A stretch of DNA of 64,000 bases from Cymbomonas tetramitiformis (GCA_001247695.2 LGRX02034414.1:1-64000); one strand, 5' to 3'; shown: positions 51,593 through 63,139, counted from the first letter of the stretch. Notes: generated by a model from the sequence alone, not told the origin. Numbers and translations are program-made.

Positions 51593-51874
51593 GTGACTTT
51601 CTTGCTGTTTATTTTCTTCGCATGCTGCAGGTCTGCTGCCTCCCTGTGTGATTCGTCCTCGATGGAAGAACAAGACATGTTGAAGCCAGTTTTGCTTTTG
51701 GATGAAGAAAGCTCAGAAGATGAGCTAGTAGATTCCAGCAAGTTTCATGGCTGGTACAACGTTCCGGATGTAGCAGTAGCAAAGAGGCGCTTGCAGAATA
51801 AGAAAAAAGCTGAGCGTGATGCCAAAAGACGTAGGAAACAATGTCCTCAGTGGATGTTGGATAGTCAATGGTAG
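51593..51874 (+). CDS. Small acidic-basic protein or captured exon in E2
   Basis: 93 codons ending in a clean TAG. The likely coding part starts at MEEQDMLKP, after an acceptor-like TTTTCTTCGCATGCTGCAG at 51612-51630. The protein has an acidic block (LDEESSEDELVDSS), a middle stretch with two Trp (GWYNVP, WMLD), and a nuclear-localisation-like basic block (KKKAERDAKRRRKQ). E1 has unrelated sequence at this place. Codon-like composition in otherwise decayed DNA suggests a recently acquired last exon of a host gene, or a surviving piece of a gypsy accessory gene. I do not recognise the family. Confidence 0.45.
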   Translation: MTFLLFIFFACCRSAASLCDSSSMEEQDMLKPVLLLDEESSEDELVDSSKFHGWYNVPDVAVAKRRLQNKKKAERDAKRRRKQCPQWMLDSQW

Positions 51875-54149
51875 CTCTAGCTAGAAAAGTACATTAGATT
51901 CAGATTCTGAACATTTAAGTGGGCTTGAATGCACTCAAGTTTGTACTGAGTTGTCCAAAGTTTTTACTCTGACATCATTACTTATTTGTGGAATAGCATA
52001 CAATGGTATAAACCATCCACATATAGATTGACACCATATTTGTAATTTCATATCATTTTTGCACATAAGACAAGCATGCTTCATTAAGGAATGAAAACTC
52101 TTTCAAAGTTCATTCTGGAATATTTAAAAATTTGTTGCCTCATCCATTAGGCCACGAAGTCTTGGAAAACCCGCAATCTGCATACGGTTTCCAAGCGCAG
52201 TTCATCCTCATTCTGGAGAGTGACAGAAGGTTTATAGTCATGAAACAAGTCACAGTTCTATCGGATTGAAATGACACATTCATCATTCATACTCCTTTAT
52301 CATAACAAGTCTCTGAATAGTGTTTGCCCAAAAAATAAAATGGGCACCATTGAGATAAGTGATCATGTACTGAAGATTATACATATATCACTAGGCAATG
52401 CCATGTTCTAATCATAATGAAATGACATGTCAGCCATCCATCAACTACGAAAATACAACTCGTAGTAAGTTGTTGTCATGACACTTCTTGATTGACTCTC
52501 CATTAGCTTCGATACCAAAGTTAACTTCGGTACCATCACTGATTTCTTTGTTCATCATGACAATCATTTTCCAGAACATTGTCTAAGTTGGGCACACTAT
52601 AGTGACCCTGAACTGACAATGTATGTGGGCTGCAACCCAACGACTGCATTTGACATCATCTGGCATTTGCCACATTCAAAAAGGTCAGGCATATTGCCAA
52701 TATGACGTAGAGAGAATCAATGTTCAGATTGACATTGTTACCTCTAAAGCATTCGATGAGTAATCTCAGTCTGATTCTCTATCAAACCATTTTTCACATA
52801 ACACAATGATTGAATAACATCCTCCATCACCATCTGATTGGTTTGATACATCTCTTTTTACGAGGGGGAGGAAGAGTATAGATTCATTCATTTTTTATAC
52901 AGCTGCCACAAATTGATTTACATCATTGTGATTTTGCTTGGAAGATTAAAAATCTTATCAAAAGTTCCAGCATCTGTGTATAGCAGCCATAAAGTTGAGG
53001 ACACGGTACATCATGCCGATTGAAACATCAAATGAAGTCTTATTTGACTTACTAACACATGAAGTTCATTATGAGGAAATCATATATGCATATTTCTCCG
53101 GCTCTATCATTTATATGAAGGGCACTGACATAGGAGAACGATGGTTTTTCAAAGATGAATAAGCTATATTGTAAGCTTAAGACCATCACTTTGACGTCAA
53201 CAGCCTGAGATGCTGATTGTCGAAATTCAAGAGTTGAAGGATTCGTTGAATCAACCTTGATACATGTGTTTTGATTCATGAATTGTTGATCCATGGTTTC
53301 TCCCCAAATCTAGAGAAGCTGGCACACAAGTTGTTGCCAATGTCTTAAGGAAAGCATCTGAGCAAAGGATTGCCAGTTGTGCCATCAGGCATCGAATTCC
53401 ATAACAGCAAAGCCGAGTGAGTAAATCCGCCACTCTAGCTATTTGCCCGTCATTCCTTCCAGGTTCATGACAAAAGACAATTCATCAAAGTCATACACCA
53501 ATGCATAAGTCACATGCATGGTTGCACAGTTTGTATCCGAATGCAACCCCATCGAGGTTAAGCATCTTGACAGTAACTTTGGCCAACCAAAAGCCTTCCT
53601 GTCTTCGGATATCTTTTGCATTCTCATTTCCAGCTCCATTATGGACTAGGAAGCATCATGACTGTGCCTCGCCAGGACGCTAATCCTCAAAGCCGCACAC
53701 TTGAGGCGAGCCTTATGAGACAGTGACCTTTGGCTTGTGGGGCGTCAACCCCTTATCAAATCCTGAACACTTGTTAACACCTGGATAAATTTATCATGAT
53801 GCAACTTAAGTGGGATTATAAGTTCCACATAATCATATTGTCTACGTATGCTGAAGGCATAACTGCCGCATATGATCACAATAGGTCGCAGCTTCTATAA
53901 CATTGTGGCTTCTGAGTCAAAAGCTGATAGCCAATGACTTTTGCCAATAATTGCCGACCAAATAATAATCAGGCCGTGGAAACATATACCCAAGAGGTTT
54001 TCGTCCATCGGTCATATATATATATATCAGGGCTGCATCCCAAGAACTGCGATGCGCCTTCGGTGCAATGGGCTGCAACCCGAGAACTGCAGGGTTATAT
54101 CCCTAACATTTTTTACCCTGCATCAAATTGATATGACAGGAGCAGGAAT

Positions 54150-55698
54150 TGATCCTTCCTTGCTAAGGTGTAGTGAGCCTTGTATAAATCATACCCTTAC
54201 ACAGATACGCATATGCGGGTACCAATATCTGTGAAAAACTGCTAAATGCTACCTTTGCCAAAACCGTGGTTTGTCATCGGATTCTTGGCCAGTCATCCGA
54301 AGCTACCGGAGATATCGACTGAGGTAGACGGAGTTGTGATCCTAAGTTGTGCTTGACAAACATAACTAAAGAAATTTCACATTAGTACGTGGCGAATCCA
54401 TTCTCACTCATCGCGATAGATGTTCGTCAAAGCGTGCGTACTGGACCATATTAGAGTGAGCAGACCGGGTAAGGATTATAAGTCCAATCCCGTTAAGCAG
54501 GGCCACTCTCTTTGCAATAAAACAAGCCCCCGGTGAAATAACTCCGGAAACAAACACGGGCTCCCCGTTGCCGCCTATGATCCTCCAAAGTAGCTTAAGG
54601 AGGGGAGGAAGGGTTGGGTGCATTATATCAGGCCGAGAATCGTTCGATTATAAATCGTTAAATCGTGGGATCATCGTTCGCAAAGCGACGACGGCTAGCG
54701 CAAATAATCCGTAACGTACACTTCGGATGCTTTGAATCGTCACTCTGACGCACGATACGTGTGGATCAATCAGTAATCCAGCGTCAATCTGTATCACGAA
54801 ACGCAATTCATTGAACCTTGAAACGTCACTCTGAAATACGATACGAACTTCAAAGGGGGCTACATCCTATGAACTGTAAGGTGAGGGACTAAAGTGGACT
54901 CAGTTCCCCCCAATAACCTAAAAGCACCATGAGGGACGCCTCAAATCGGTGTAAGAAGACTGGTACCAGCAAGAAGCGACAACAACAAAGACATCATAGA
55001 CATATATAAAGGTATGCCCGTTGTGAGGTCACAACTCTTTTAAGAGGGGAGATCTGTCAGGGTCATGACCGATGACATATGTGTCATACATGTCATACAT
55101 GTCATGTCATACAGACATGTCATACCATACAGGATCATGACCGATGACATATGTGTCATACATGTCATACGTGTCATACCTGTCAGACATGTCATACCAT
55201 GTCATGTCATGTCATGTCGAGTCGTGTCATATATTATTATGACAGTCGTCAGTACGGTCGACTATGACTGTACATGTCGCCAGATGATAAGTCACATCAT
55301 CTGTCATTATTCAAGGAAAGACTTGAATGACCCTGTCATCGAGAGTTCGTACGTCGAACTCGAAGATGGCAAAGCAAGATACATCTTGAAGTAACAAACA
55401 AGAACCATCTTGGCTTTAAGCATGTGCGGAACACGCATGCGCAGTATGAACGAACTATTCGTTACCACAATACTGGTCGTTCAACCAACGTCTCGGGTTC
55501 ACAACCCAATGGCGGTACCATCTATGCGATGGGAGACGTATGGTATAGATGAGCGAAGCGTTGGGCTTCAGCAGTATCTTCACACAGAAGTTCTGCAACT
55601 CATCCCGCTATTATCTGACGCTTGTGTTTGCCGTTCCACAGCACAGCGCATATTTGTATTTTGTATGATATATTGAGGGCTTACTTATCTAGCCCTAA
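54150..55698 (+). repeat. Gypsy 3' LTR (copy D)
   Basis: It starts TGATCCTTCC after GACAGGAGCAGGAAT and ends TATCTAGCCCTAA. It is about 1.55 kb. Compared with copies A and B, it has a duplicated ATGACCGATGACATATGTGTCATAC stretch (about 55065-55170). Confidence 0.75.
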
Positions 55699-56112
55699 CA
55701 CTCTTGCTCTTCTCTTCTTTACGGTTTCGGACTTATACTATTCTACACTTATTAAACGACCGCACGAGGTATGATTACGTTTGGTCAACTACAAGACTTC
55801 GGTTTCGTAAATCTTTATAGTTATGCTTGTGCTTTCAAGTGTATGCTTTCAATACACAATATACAGCAGTTACGGCTCTTACTTTTTATGTTACAATTCT
55901 CAGTTCAGTTCTCATCTCCGAAACTGGTTACACTTAGAGTTCTTATGCAAGGCTCATGAACTCTTTCCATAACTCTACTGTACTGAGTACTCCGTACAAC
56001 AGGCTAGGCACCTCACATCAACATCATTCTGATCGGTCCTACTGTACTCCGTACTGAGTACTCTTGCGTTTTATACTTAGCCGTTTTTCTTGCTCTTGTG
56101 CTTGCCTCCTAG
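55699..56112. other. Intervening sequence without a gene
   Basis: Nothing recognisable as coding. Two near copies of TACTGTACTGAGTACTCCGTAC-like words (about 55977-55999 and 56039-56062, the second rearranged) make small inverted repeats. A splice-acceptor-like CTTGCCTCCTAG precedes the chromodomain fragment. Confidence 0.4.
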
Positions 56113-56290
56113 CACATGATCGCCCAAGAAGGGCAACCACTGTTTGAGATATCACACATACTCTCAGATAAGATCACTAGAGGTGTTAAGTACTATTTAG
56201 TGCGATATGCAGGCTACGGCCCTGAGCATGACACCTGGGTCAAAGCCACAGAGCTGACCGATGCAGCATACATGATAGCTGCCTATGATC
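56113..56290 (+). pseudogene. Chromodomain fragment of a third gypsy copy
   Basis: The frame from MIAQEGQPLFEISHILSD to YMIAAYD matches the last part of the G1 integrase almost residue for residue, with YAGYGPEHDTWVKATEL intact. It is cut off sharply after AAYD and nothing else of this copy is present. The good preservation separates it from the old E1/E2 remnants. Confidence 0.85.
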
Positions 56291-56425
56291 GAGCAGCCAG
56301 AGGGTTGGGAGGTGATTGAGGATCTTTCTTAATATTCCCTCGGTTGTGGGCGAAAGCTGTACTTCTTGCCCAGGGGCGATTACCCATACCGCCCTGTCGC
56401 CGGCGTGCCGCCGGCGGGAGGACAT
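56291..56425. other. Junction between chromodomain fragment and orphan Gag gene
   Basis: Short non-coding junction with the perfect hairpin GCCGGCGTGCCGCCGGC near 56399-56415, just beyond the stop codon of the minus-strand Gag gene. No terminal repeat or target duplication is visible, so how the two elements came together is unclear. Confidence 0.4.
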
Positions 56426-59400
56426 TCAGTCCTCCTCCTCCGCAGACTGCTGACCCGAGGAGGACGCTGCGGCCGATTCCTCGTTCTGAAAATACTCCAG
56501 CGCTTCAGCTTCATCTTCCAAATCCTCCCATTCTGTCTCCAGCGCTGCGATATGGGATTCATTTGCAGCGCGGCGGCGTGCCAAACGAGCTGGGGCGTCA
56601 GCAATCCAGGCTCGTTTCTTGGCCTCGTCGGGACAGTTAGCCCATAAATGGGAGTCAGAGTTGCAGACGTAGCATCGGCGTGGCGGCCTGGTCAATCCCG
56701 CAGGACTGGGAGGCACAGCGTGTTGCACTCGAAGGTCCGCGGTGTCGAGGTCAGTAGCGCCTTCCTCCCCAGCGTCCTGCACTGCGTTAAGTCTTGAGGA
56801 AGAGCGACCATTCCTCCAGGCAGGATTTCGGTTCGCAGGTGCAGAGGCGGGAGAGGTTCGCGCTGCAGTCAGAGCTTCGCTGCGCTCTAGTTTGGTGGCC
56901 ACTGTGATGATATGCTGCAGCGCGGTGGATCCGGGATGATTGCTCTCCCATCCCGCTGGACTTTGCAGATCCAACCGATCCTCAATAAGGCGATCCATCA
57001 CAGCTTGCTTCAGTCGCAGTCCAGACCAGAAGAACTGATATAACAGCTGTTGCTGACTGATGGCGTGGTAGTTGGGCATGGCGTCTGCCAATAACTGCAC
57101 TACCTCGTGCCAGGATACCAAACGAGTGGCGAACAAGCGCGCAGTCTCTTCTCGTCGCTGCGCCATGCGCATCACGGTCTCCGCCAGTCCTACCAGCGCG
57201 ATGTCATCCAGCACGCTCCTGGCTACGTCGGCCAGGAAAGGCGCCAAAGTGGCGTAACGCCGGTTCCAGGCCTCCGAGTTCAACATACCACCTTGCTTGA
57301 GAAAAGTCAGGGATCGCCGCTGTAATTTGCGTTGCGCCACTTCCTTCAAGATCTCCGGCATGGTGATTATGGTCAGGTCTAGGCGATAAGAACTCATGCG
57401 GCCCAGGGCGAAGGTGACTACGCCCATTGACAGAAAATTGACCAGCGCTTCAGAAAAAGGTGGAAGCGCGGCAATGTCGGCGTCAGTGGTGATGAGTTCT
57501 GCGGAGGAGGGGTACATAGGAATGTCTCTGATTAGCTTGAGCACATCAGCCACTGTCTTGGATTCTCGGTAGACATCGCCTGGGGAAGCCGCTCCCATAA
57601 GGTCGCGGTGCCCTGGAAATTGAGAAAGGCGCTGGTCCACCGGCAGGAGTCCCGGAGCCGCTGGCAAGGAATTTCCAGGCGATCTGTACTCTTCTGCGCT
57701 GGGAACACCAGAGGGAAACCGGTTGACGCCCAGTCTTGCCGGTACAGTGGCGGGAGTTGGTTGGTTGCCGGCAGCCATTCCCCGAAACAGGTACGCCTCG
57801 GAGGCTGAAAAGGCTGCCCAAATTTGGAGTCCAAGGGGGTCAAATTCGGTCAGCTCGGACTCCAAGGCATTGTCAGAGATGGTCACCCATGAGTACAATG
57901 GCAGGCGCCTCTGCTGGGTTCCAGTACGGCTTTCAGCGCAACGCCGTGCTTCATCCACTTGCGTTTTCTCCACTTGCAAAGTGAAAGCTTCACTGTCCTC
58001 AATCTCAGTCAGGCGCACAGGAGTATGCACTGTTCCATGCTGCGCCAGGTCTTGGATGTCCACTCCGATGTGCCGCATAGTCATCCAAATCCGATTTGTG
58101 TCGGTTATGAAGTGACTGGCGCTTCCGGGCATGGTTGGCAGTCGGTAAGAATATTGGGCCTCAGCGCCATGGCTGAAAGTCACTGAGGAAGAAGAGGACA
58201 GGTGATTTCTCAACCAGAAGGAGGCTCCTTCTAAAGTCCAGAGTATCACATCTAGACGCCTGTGTCGTGAGTCACCATTGTCTGAAGGCGGGGGCGAGTT
58301 CCCTGGTGACGGATGATCAGGATCGGCTGAGTCAGAAGGCGATGAGCCGGTAGCCGGTGGATCAGCCGGTGCCGGTGGATCTGGCTGAAATGGTGCCGGC
58401 GCCGATTGAGCCGGTGCTGGTACCAGCCAGGGACCTGATCCAGCTGCTGGCGCCGGTGCACCTGGTAAACCGCTCGCCCATCCTAAGGTGTGCTGGTATG
58501 GCGTCATAGGTAGAGCGCCCACCGCTGGTAGACTCGAAATCAGATGAGGATAGCGTTGGATCACTTGCTGATGTAGATTTTGCATGTACTCTGATACTTC
58601 CAACATCATCTGATTCTGCATTAGGGCTTGATGCTGATGGTTCAGTGCTGGGATGGAGGCATCTGCGGGCGTTCTGGCTGAGGCGGGGTCAGAGAAGAGT
58701 ACTCTGCGCTGTTCTGCCAGTCGCTGCTGGTGTTGTTCCCATCGCTGATGGCGTCTCTCCCGGCGAGAAAGCTGGTTCACGGAGTCTTGGCTCAGAGGTA
58801 AGTTTCTGACTGGGATTCGACTGAGGACATCTGCTTGGGAAGGGGGCTCGATGACTGGGAGAGGAGGCGGCTGGTAGGCGGCGAGTCCGATGGCACGCCT
58901 GCACGCGAGGTCGGCATAACTGACTGAACTGACTGTATTGACTGGCTGCTCCGTAGTTGTTGAGGTCAGCGAAGTAGTCAGAGGTCTGGAATCGCGGTTC
59001 AACAGGGACTCGAGCATAGCCGTATCCGTAGCTGCCTCCGTAGCTGCCTCCGTAGTCGCCTGAGTCAGTGAAGGAGTCAGTGAGGTTGCCTCGCTGTCCA
59101 TCTCTGACTCAAAAGTCACCGATAACCTTGCCAGAGCGTCACCGATCACCTTATGCTCCGTAGCGATATCCGTAATCGGTGAGGTCAGCGAGTCACCGGT
59201 CACCTTCTGCGTAAGCGTTGAGGTCAGCGAGTCACCGATCACCTTCTCCGTAAGCGGTGATGTCAGCGAGTCACCGGTCACCTTATTCTCCGTAGCGATA
59301 TCCGTAATCGGCGAGGTCGTCAGCGGCTGCCCAGAATATGCTATGCTTATGTGGCGTGGGCCACCTGTCAAGCCGGAGCCACCTGTCCTCCCCGCTGCCC

Positions 59401-60514
59401 CCACCTCCCCGTTGCTCGTTGAGGAGGGAGTTGGATGCATTGAGTGTGCAGTGGGTTCGCCAGCAATGCTTTGGTTCATGCCCTCTGACCTCCCCGCTGC
59501 CCCCACACCCCCTTGGTTAGGGCGCGGAGTCCAGGCGAGAGTCGCACCCTGCTGCTGGCGCGTTCGCCAGTTGGCCACATCGGAGCGGGAGGGGAATTGG
59601 CGGAGTCCCTGTTTCTGCTCATTCGCTTCGTTCTGCATGTCCTGCTCAGATGTTGGAAGTTTAACTTCTGCCATTTCTCGCACTGCTATCGGGTCGCGAG
59701 ATGGTAGGCCAGCAGGTAGATGTTGTCCAGCAGAAGCTGCTCCAGCAGGCTCACCCAGAGGCGCGTTCTCGCTGAAGGGCGTGGGCAGCTGTCCGTGCGG
59801 GGAGGTCATCACCGTAGCTCCAGACCAAGTGTGTGGAGTCCTGTAAGATGGCAAAGGGCTTCGCTGTCTCGGAGCTGGAGGACTCAGGTCGCGCGTCCGC
59901 GGTGGGCTCCTGCGGCGCGGCGGTGGCGGGGTCCGGTCACGAGCCCGAGGCGGACTTCGCTGGCGCGGAGGTGGAGGGCTCATATCGCGGCTTCCAGGCA
60001 GTCGCATGATGCCAGGGGAAGGGGTGGTCATCAGGTTGACATACCGCTGGGGAGTCGCCCTCATGTTCCGCCCTGCACCAGGGGTGTCAACAGTCAGCAC
60101 CCGTGGTGACGCCGCTCTTGCATGACGCAGGGGCGGATTAGGGCGCTGCTTAGGTACCGTTACAGCCTCCTCCATGGGAGGTGTCACACAAGCTGTTCCA
60201 GTAGCCAGAACCAGAGGAGTCGTGCTGTGGAACTCAGGGGCCGCAGCTGACAAAGTCGACTTCTTTTTGGGTATCTGGAAGCTCGGCTCACCTGCTGCTG
60301 TCGCAGCCTGCGGCGGCTGACCCGGAGAGGGCGCCTTGTAGGTGCCCTTCGCCCCCTTGCCAGTGGCTCCAGTGGCCGCAGCGCCTCTCGTGCTGCGCTG
60401 ACTGGCGTGTCGTCCTCTCGTACGCCTGGGTGTAGACGTAGGCGACGTTGGAGGTGAGCGCCCCGTGTTAGCGTTCTGCATCATGATGAATTGAGCGCTG
60501 AAAAGTGGAGACAT
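56426..60514 (-). CDS. Large orphan Gag-like protein with zinc knuckle
   Basis: About 1,360 residues, taking the first ATG at 60514; a TTG six codons upstream keeps the frame open. The N-terminal half is low complexity: Arg/Ser/Pro repeats of the SPPPPRQRSPPR type, then four copies of a KVTGDSLTSPLT-like unit. A Gln/Pro-rich linker follows. A globular region (about 820-1230) includes SFWLRNHL, IWMTMRHIGVD, FLKQGGMLNSEAW and LLYQFFWSGLRLKQAV, reminiscent of a retrotransposon capsid. The C terminus has a knuckle CYVCNSDSHLWANC (C-x2-C-x4-H-x4-C) and an acidic tail. No protease or Pol follows downstream: an unrelated chromodomain fragment does. Either a Gag-only non-autonomous element or a deletion product. 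Confidence 0.8.
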   Translation of the reverse strand: MSPLFSAQFIMMQNANTGRSPPTSPTSTPRRTRGRHASQRSTRGAAATGATGKGAKGTYKAPSPGQPPQAATAAGEPSFQIPKKKSTLSAAAPEFHSTTPLVLATGTACVTPPMEEAVTVPKQRPNPPLRHARAASPRVLTVDTPGAGRNMRATPQRYVNLMTTPSPGIMRLPGSRDMSPPPPRQRSPPRARDRTPPPPRRRSPPRTRDLSPPAPRQRSPLPSYRTPHTWSGATVMTSPHGQLPTPFSENAPLGEPAGAASAGQHLPAGLPSRDPIAVREMAEVKLPTSEQDMQNEANEQKQGLRQFPSRSDVANWRTRQQQGATLAWTPRPNQGGVGAAGRSEGMNQSIAGEPTAHSMHPTPSSTSNGEVGAAGRTGGSGLTGGPRHISIAYSGQPLTTSPITDIATENKVTGDSLTSPLTEKVIGDSLTSTLTQKVTGDSLTSPITDIATEHKVIGDALARLSVTFESEMDSEATSLTPSLTQATTEAATEAATDTAMLESLLNRDSRPLTTSLTSTTTEQPVNTVSSVSYADLACRRAIGLAAYQPPPLPVIEPPSQADVLSRIPVRNLPLSQDSVNQLSRRERRHQRWEQHQQRLAEQRRVLFSDPASARTPADASIPALNHQHQALMQNQMMLEVSEYMQNLHQQVIQRYPHLISSLPAVGALPMTPYQHTLGWASGLPGAPAPAAGSGPWLVPAPAQSAPAPFQPDPPAPADPPATGSSPSDSADPDHPSPGNSPPPSDNGDSRHRRLDVILWTLEGASFWLRNHLSSSSSVTFSHGAEAQYSYRLPTMPGSASHFITDTNRIWMTMRHIGVDIQDLAQHGTVHTPVRLTEIEDSEAFTLQVEKTQVDEARRCAESRTGTQQRRLPLYSWVTISDNALESELTEFDPLGLQIWAAFSASEAYLFRGMAAGNQPTPATVPARLGVNRFPSGVPSAEEYRSPGNSLPAAPGLLPVDQRLSQFPGHRDLMGAASPGDVYRESKTVADVLKLIRDIPMYPSSAELITTDADIAALPPFSEALVNFLSMGVVTFALGRMSSYRLDLTIITMPEILKEVAQRKLQRRSLTFLKQGGMLNSEAWNRRYATLAPFLADVARSVLDDIALVGLAETVMRMAQRREETARLFATRLVSWHEVVQLLADAMPNYHAISQQQLLYQFFWSGLRLKQAVMDRLIEDRLDLQSPAGWESNHPGSTALQHIITVATKLERSEALTAARTSPASAPANRNPAWRNGRSSSRLNAVQDAGEEGATDLDTADLRVQHAVPPSPAGLTRPPRRCYVCNSDSHLWANCPDEAKKRAWIADAPARLARRRAANESHIAALETEWEDLEDEAEALEYFQNEESAAASSSGQQSAEEED

Positions 60515-62150
60515 GACCGTTGAGGAAGTCAAATCTGTCCAATTTGGGCAAATTCCCCAGAAAACTCAGAAAAACATTTAATTGTCGCAGTGGAAGTCGT
60601 GGTGAACAATAAAATATGCTTTCCCGTGTGCAATGCTGTTTCTGGTGGTCAAATTTCAAAAATTGAGTGACAATCGGCAAATTGGGTAAATTCCTGCCGG
60701 CCATCCCGAAGCAATCCGGACGAATTGGCTTGTTCTCAGTGGTGGAGACTATTTTTAACCTTCAAAGAATATTTAAAAAATGGAAAACTATTCTTCTGGG
60801 CTTCAATTTCCTCCTATGTAGTCTGTTGAGCTCAAATTTGTCTAATTTTGCCTCTGTCGTGCCGGTTGGCCATCCCAATTTAAAATGTCGAGATCTGTGA
60901 GGACCCAGGTGTCGGGGCCAGGTTCCAAACGAAAAAACCCCATCAAGAAGTGTCAGGAATTTTTTTGTCCACGTTAAAACTGCCTCCGAGGTCCTCCTTT
61001 TTCAATCTGGCTAATTGTCCACTTTTCACTCTCGGCTCGGGGCAATTTGGTTGTTAATCCCGGTGAATTTGACTTGGTGGCGGCTTCAGCTCCCACTTTC
61101 TGACCAGTTTGCAGCATAACAGTTTTGGTAAAGCGACTGTATTCATGCAGGGTGAAAGGCAGGGAGCAAAAGGCGCAGAGCAATACCACTTCCAAGTGAA
61201 GCCTTCGTGAGCACTTGACTGTATCCGAGCAAGAGCTCAAGGGTCAGTCAGAGGTAAAATCTGCTTCCAATCTTGGGGCACAGGTCCGTTCTCGGCAATT
61301 TTGCAGTGTACAAAATTGCTATGTTTTGCCATACCCACCAAATACTTGTTGCGAGTTGCTACAGTTCAATAGCAGCCGCATAGTCTGAAAGGTTGAATAT
61401 CAACCTTGACATCGTGGATGGCCTTAAGAAAATGTGTGTTCACCTTTGCGTGATTGCTTTGCAGCTCATGCCTGCGTACATTTGTATCATGTTATATTCG
61501 GTTGTAAGCTTGTAACCTTCGCATGTAAAATGTGCGCGAAGTACCATAACGAGCTCATGTTGTGCAAGTTGGTAGACTTTTGTGCCAACGCGCATTATTG
61601 GACCCACCGTACAAGCTCTCCGAGTTTAAACACCTAGAGCGGCGGAATCGGGGTTTCTTGACCAACGACCGCATAGTATCCTCGGCAAGTCTGCTTACGA
61701 TGCTGACTGGAAGCCCAAGCCCAAGCCCGTTGCCGATTTTATTGTCGCCAAACTGGTTGCTGAAAAGCCTGTGCGTAAGAAGAACACAGAGTGACCTTTT
61801 TCGAGGATTCTTACGTGAAGAAGATATAGTTGGCACTGCTAGGGTTAGTCGAGTTTTTGTTTTTTAGGAATGCGATAAACAAGGCTACAATTAAGCAATT
61901 GCAATATCTTTATGGCAGGAAAGATTGACCAGTATTTTAACAGGTTGAGCAACAGCTCCTCCAAATAATTACTTATTACAAGCTAGAACAGCCTCCACTG
62001 GGCAAGAATTCATGTCTTATACTTTCAAGGCGCGCATTTCATATCTCTGATCGATCTGTCCCATGTCGGCTGGCATATCATCATCTGCCACCTATACAAA
62101 TCCTAATCAGAGAATCTGCATTTGGACAATCCTAATCAAGACAGTTGATT
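60515..62150. other. Non-coding region upstream of the orphan Gag
   Basis: I see no gene. Short frames have no recognisable domain. A phrase around CCGGCCATCCCGAAGCAATCC (60696) recurs in altered form near 60860 (CCGGTTGGCCATCCCAATTT). It is probably the leader, and perhaps the 5' terminal repeat, of the orphan Gag element, but no second copy is in the window to prove a terminal repeat. Confidence 0.4.
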
Positions 62151-63095
62151 TCATTGTCCCTTGTTGGCCTTTGCCTTCTTCCTACGAGGAGCCACGTCTT
62201 GCACTTCTTCATCATCACTGTCACTGCCTCGGGTACATTCCAAATAAGCTATGTGCTCAGCTGTCCAACAGGCAGGATATTTCCTGGGTTGCCTCTTCGT
62301 CACTTCGGACACCCCAGCATTATTTTCACTCATTGAAGTCAATCCAGTATCTGGCCCAGATGGTTCCTTCGGTTGTACTTGAACAGTCTCCACCACAGAG
62401 GCTGGAGCATCCTCAGATATGGCCTCAGACTTCTGCTCGGTGATAGGCTGATCCTCTGGCTGAACGGGTGAGGTCGGGGAGGTGCCCTTTGGCACCCAGA
62501 TAAGTTCACCCTTATCATCCATGATCAACTGCAGTCCCAGTCTCTTCAACTTTCGAGCTTCAGCCTGTTCTTCAGCATCGTCAGCTACCAAGTCATCGAA
62601 CTCGCTGACGTCATCCTCAGTGTCATCATATTCAGGCGAGTCAGGCACCCATTTCGGACTGGCAGTATCCATGTCATGCTTACTGTCCGTGACACCCGCG
62701 TCATCATTGTCATCCGAATCTGGTAGCTTCTCCTTACTCCAGGTCACAGCACCTGTACCCGAATCGTCACTGTTCGTAGGCGTCGATCGTACAGACTTAC
62801 GCCCAGTGTATGGAATCCCGCGATACGCATACTCGTCCTTCACCCTCGCCTCCTCCCCGTACGCATTACTGAGCGGTAATGAAAATGGCGCTACAGGCTC
62901 CTTCGCTCGAGTGGCGTCTTCCAGAAACCAGCCACCGCCCCTATTACGCTCCCAGCGGCGTAGCGCTCCAGAAGGGTGGGCGATAATATGCTGCCGGCTA
63001 TAATCGAGCCCAGGCTTTCGCTCCCCATAGTACGCAGTCAATGGCTCGGGAGTCCCCTTCCGAGCCCATTGCCATTTCACTGCCCCACTGCGCAT
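62151..63095 (-). CDS. Unrecognised acidic protein
   Basis: About 314 residues from the first ATG at 63095; the frame opens 19 codons earlier at a TTG. The N-terminal 90 residues are rich in Trp, Tyr and Arg (VKWQWARKG, ALRRWERNRGGGWF) and may fold. The middle is very acidic (SDDNDDAG, YDDTEDDVSEFDD). The tail ends in a basic nuclear-localisation-like PRRKKAKANKGQ. No family is recognised. It is on the same strand as the orphan Gag 1.6 kb away and could be a first ORF of that element or a separate host or element gene. Codon-rich, stop-free sequence of this length argues that it is or was coding. Confidence 0.5.
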   Translation of the reverse strand: MRSGAVKWQWARKGTPEPLTAYYGERKPGLDYSRQHIIAHPSGALRRWERNRGGGWFLEDATRAKEPVAPFSLPLSNAYGEEARVKDEYAYRGIPYTGRKSVRSTPTNSDDSGTGAVTWSKEKLPDSDDNDDAGVTDSKHDMDTASPKWVPDSPEYDDTEDDVSEFDDLVADDAEEQAEARKLKRLGLQLIMDDKGELIWVPKGTSPTSPVQPEDQPITEQKSEAISEDAPASVVETVQVQPKEPSGPDTGLTSMSENNAGVSEVTKRQPRKYPACWTAEHIAYLECTRGSDSDDEEVQDVAPRRKKAKANKGQ

Positions 63096-63139
63096 AAATA
63101 CAATATGCCAATCGAATGGCTTGACATGGCCAGTGTTCC

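Larger units (their letters stand above)
48584..55698 (+). mobile_element. Second decayed chromodomain gypsy copy (E2)
   Basis: From TTTTGAAAATTTCGG onward it matches E1 (from about 1835) almost continuously, including the broken chromodomain and RT, and ends in LTR copy D. It lacks the TIR element (empty site at about 49690) and has shorter tandem repeats. It has a unique segment (about 51590-51875) where E1 has other sequence. Its 5' part is cut off against the non-LTR element. E1 and E2 share old damage, so they derive from one already rearranged, probably non-autonomous, parent. Confidence 0.75.
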
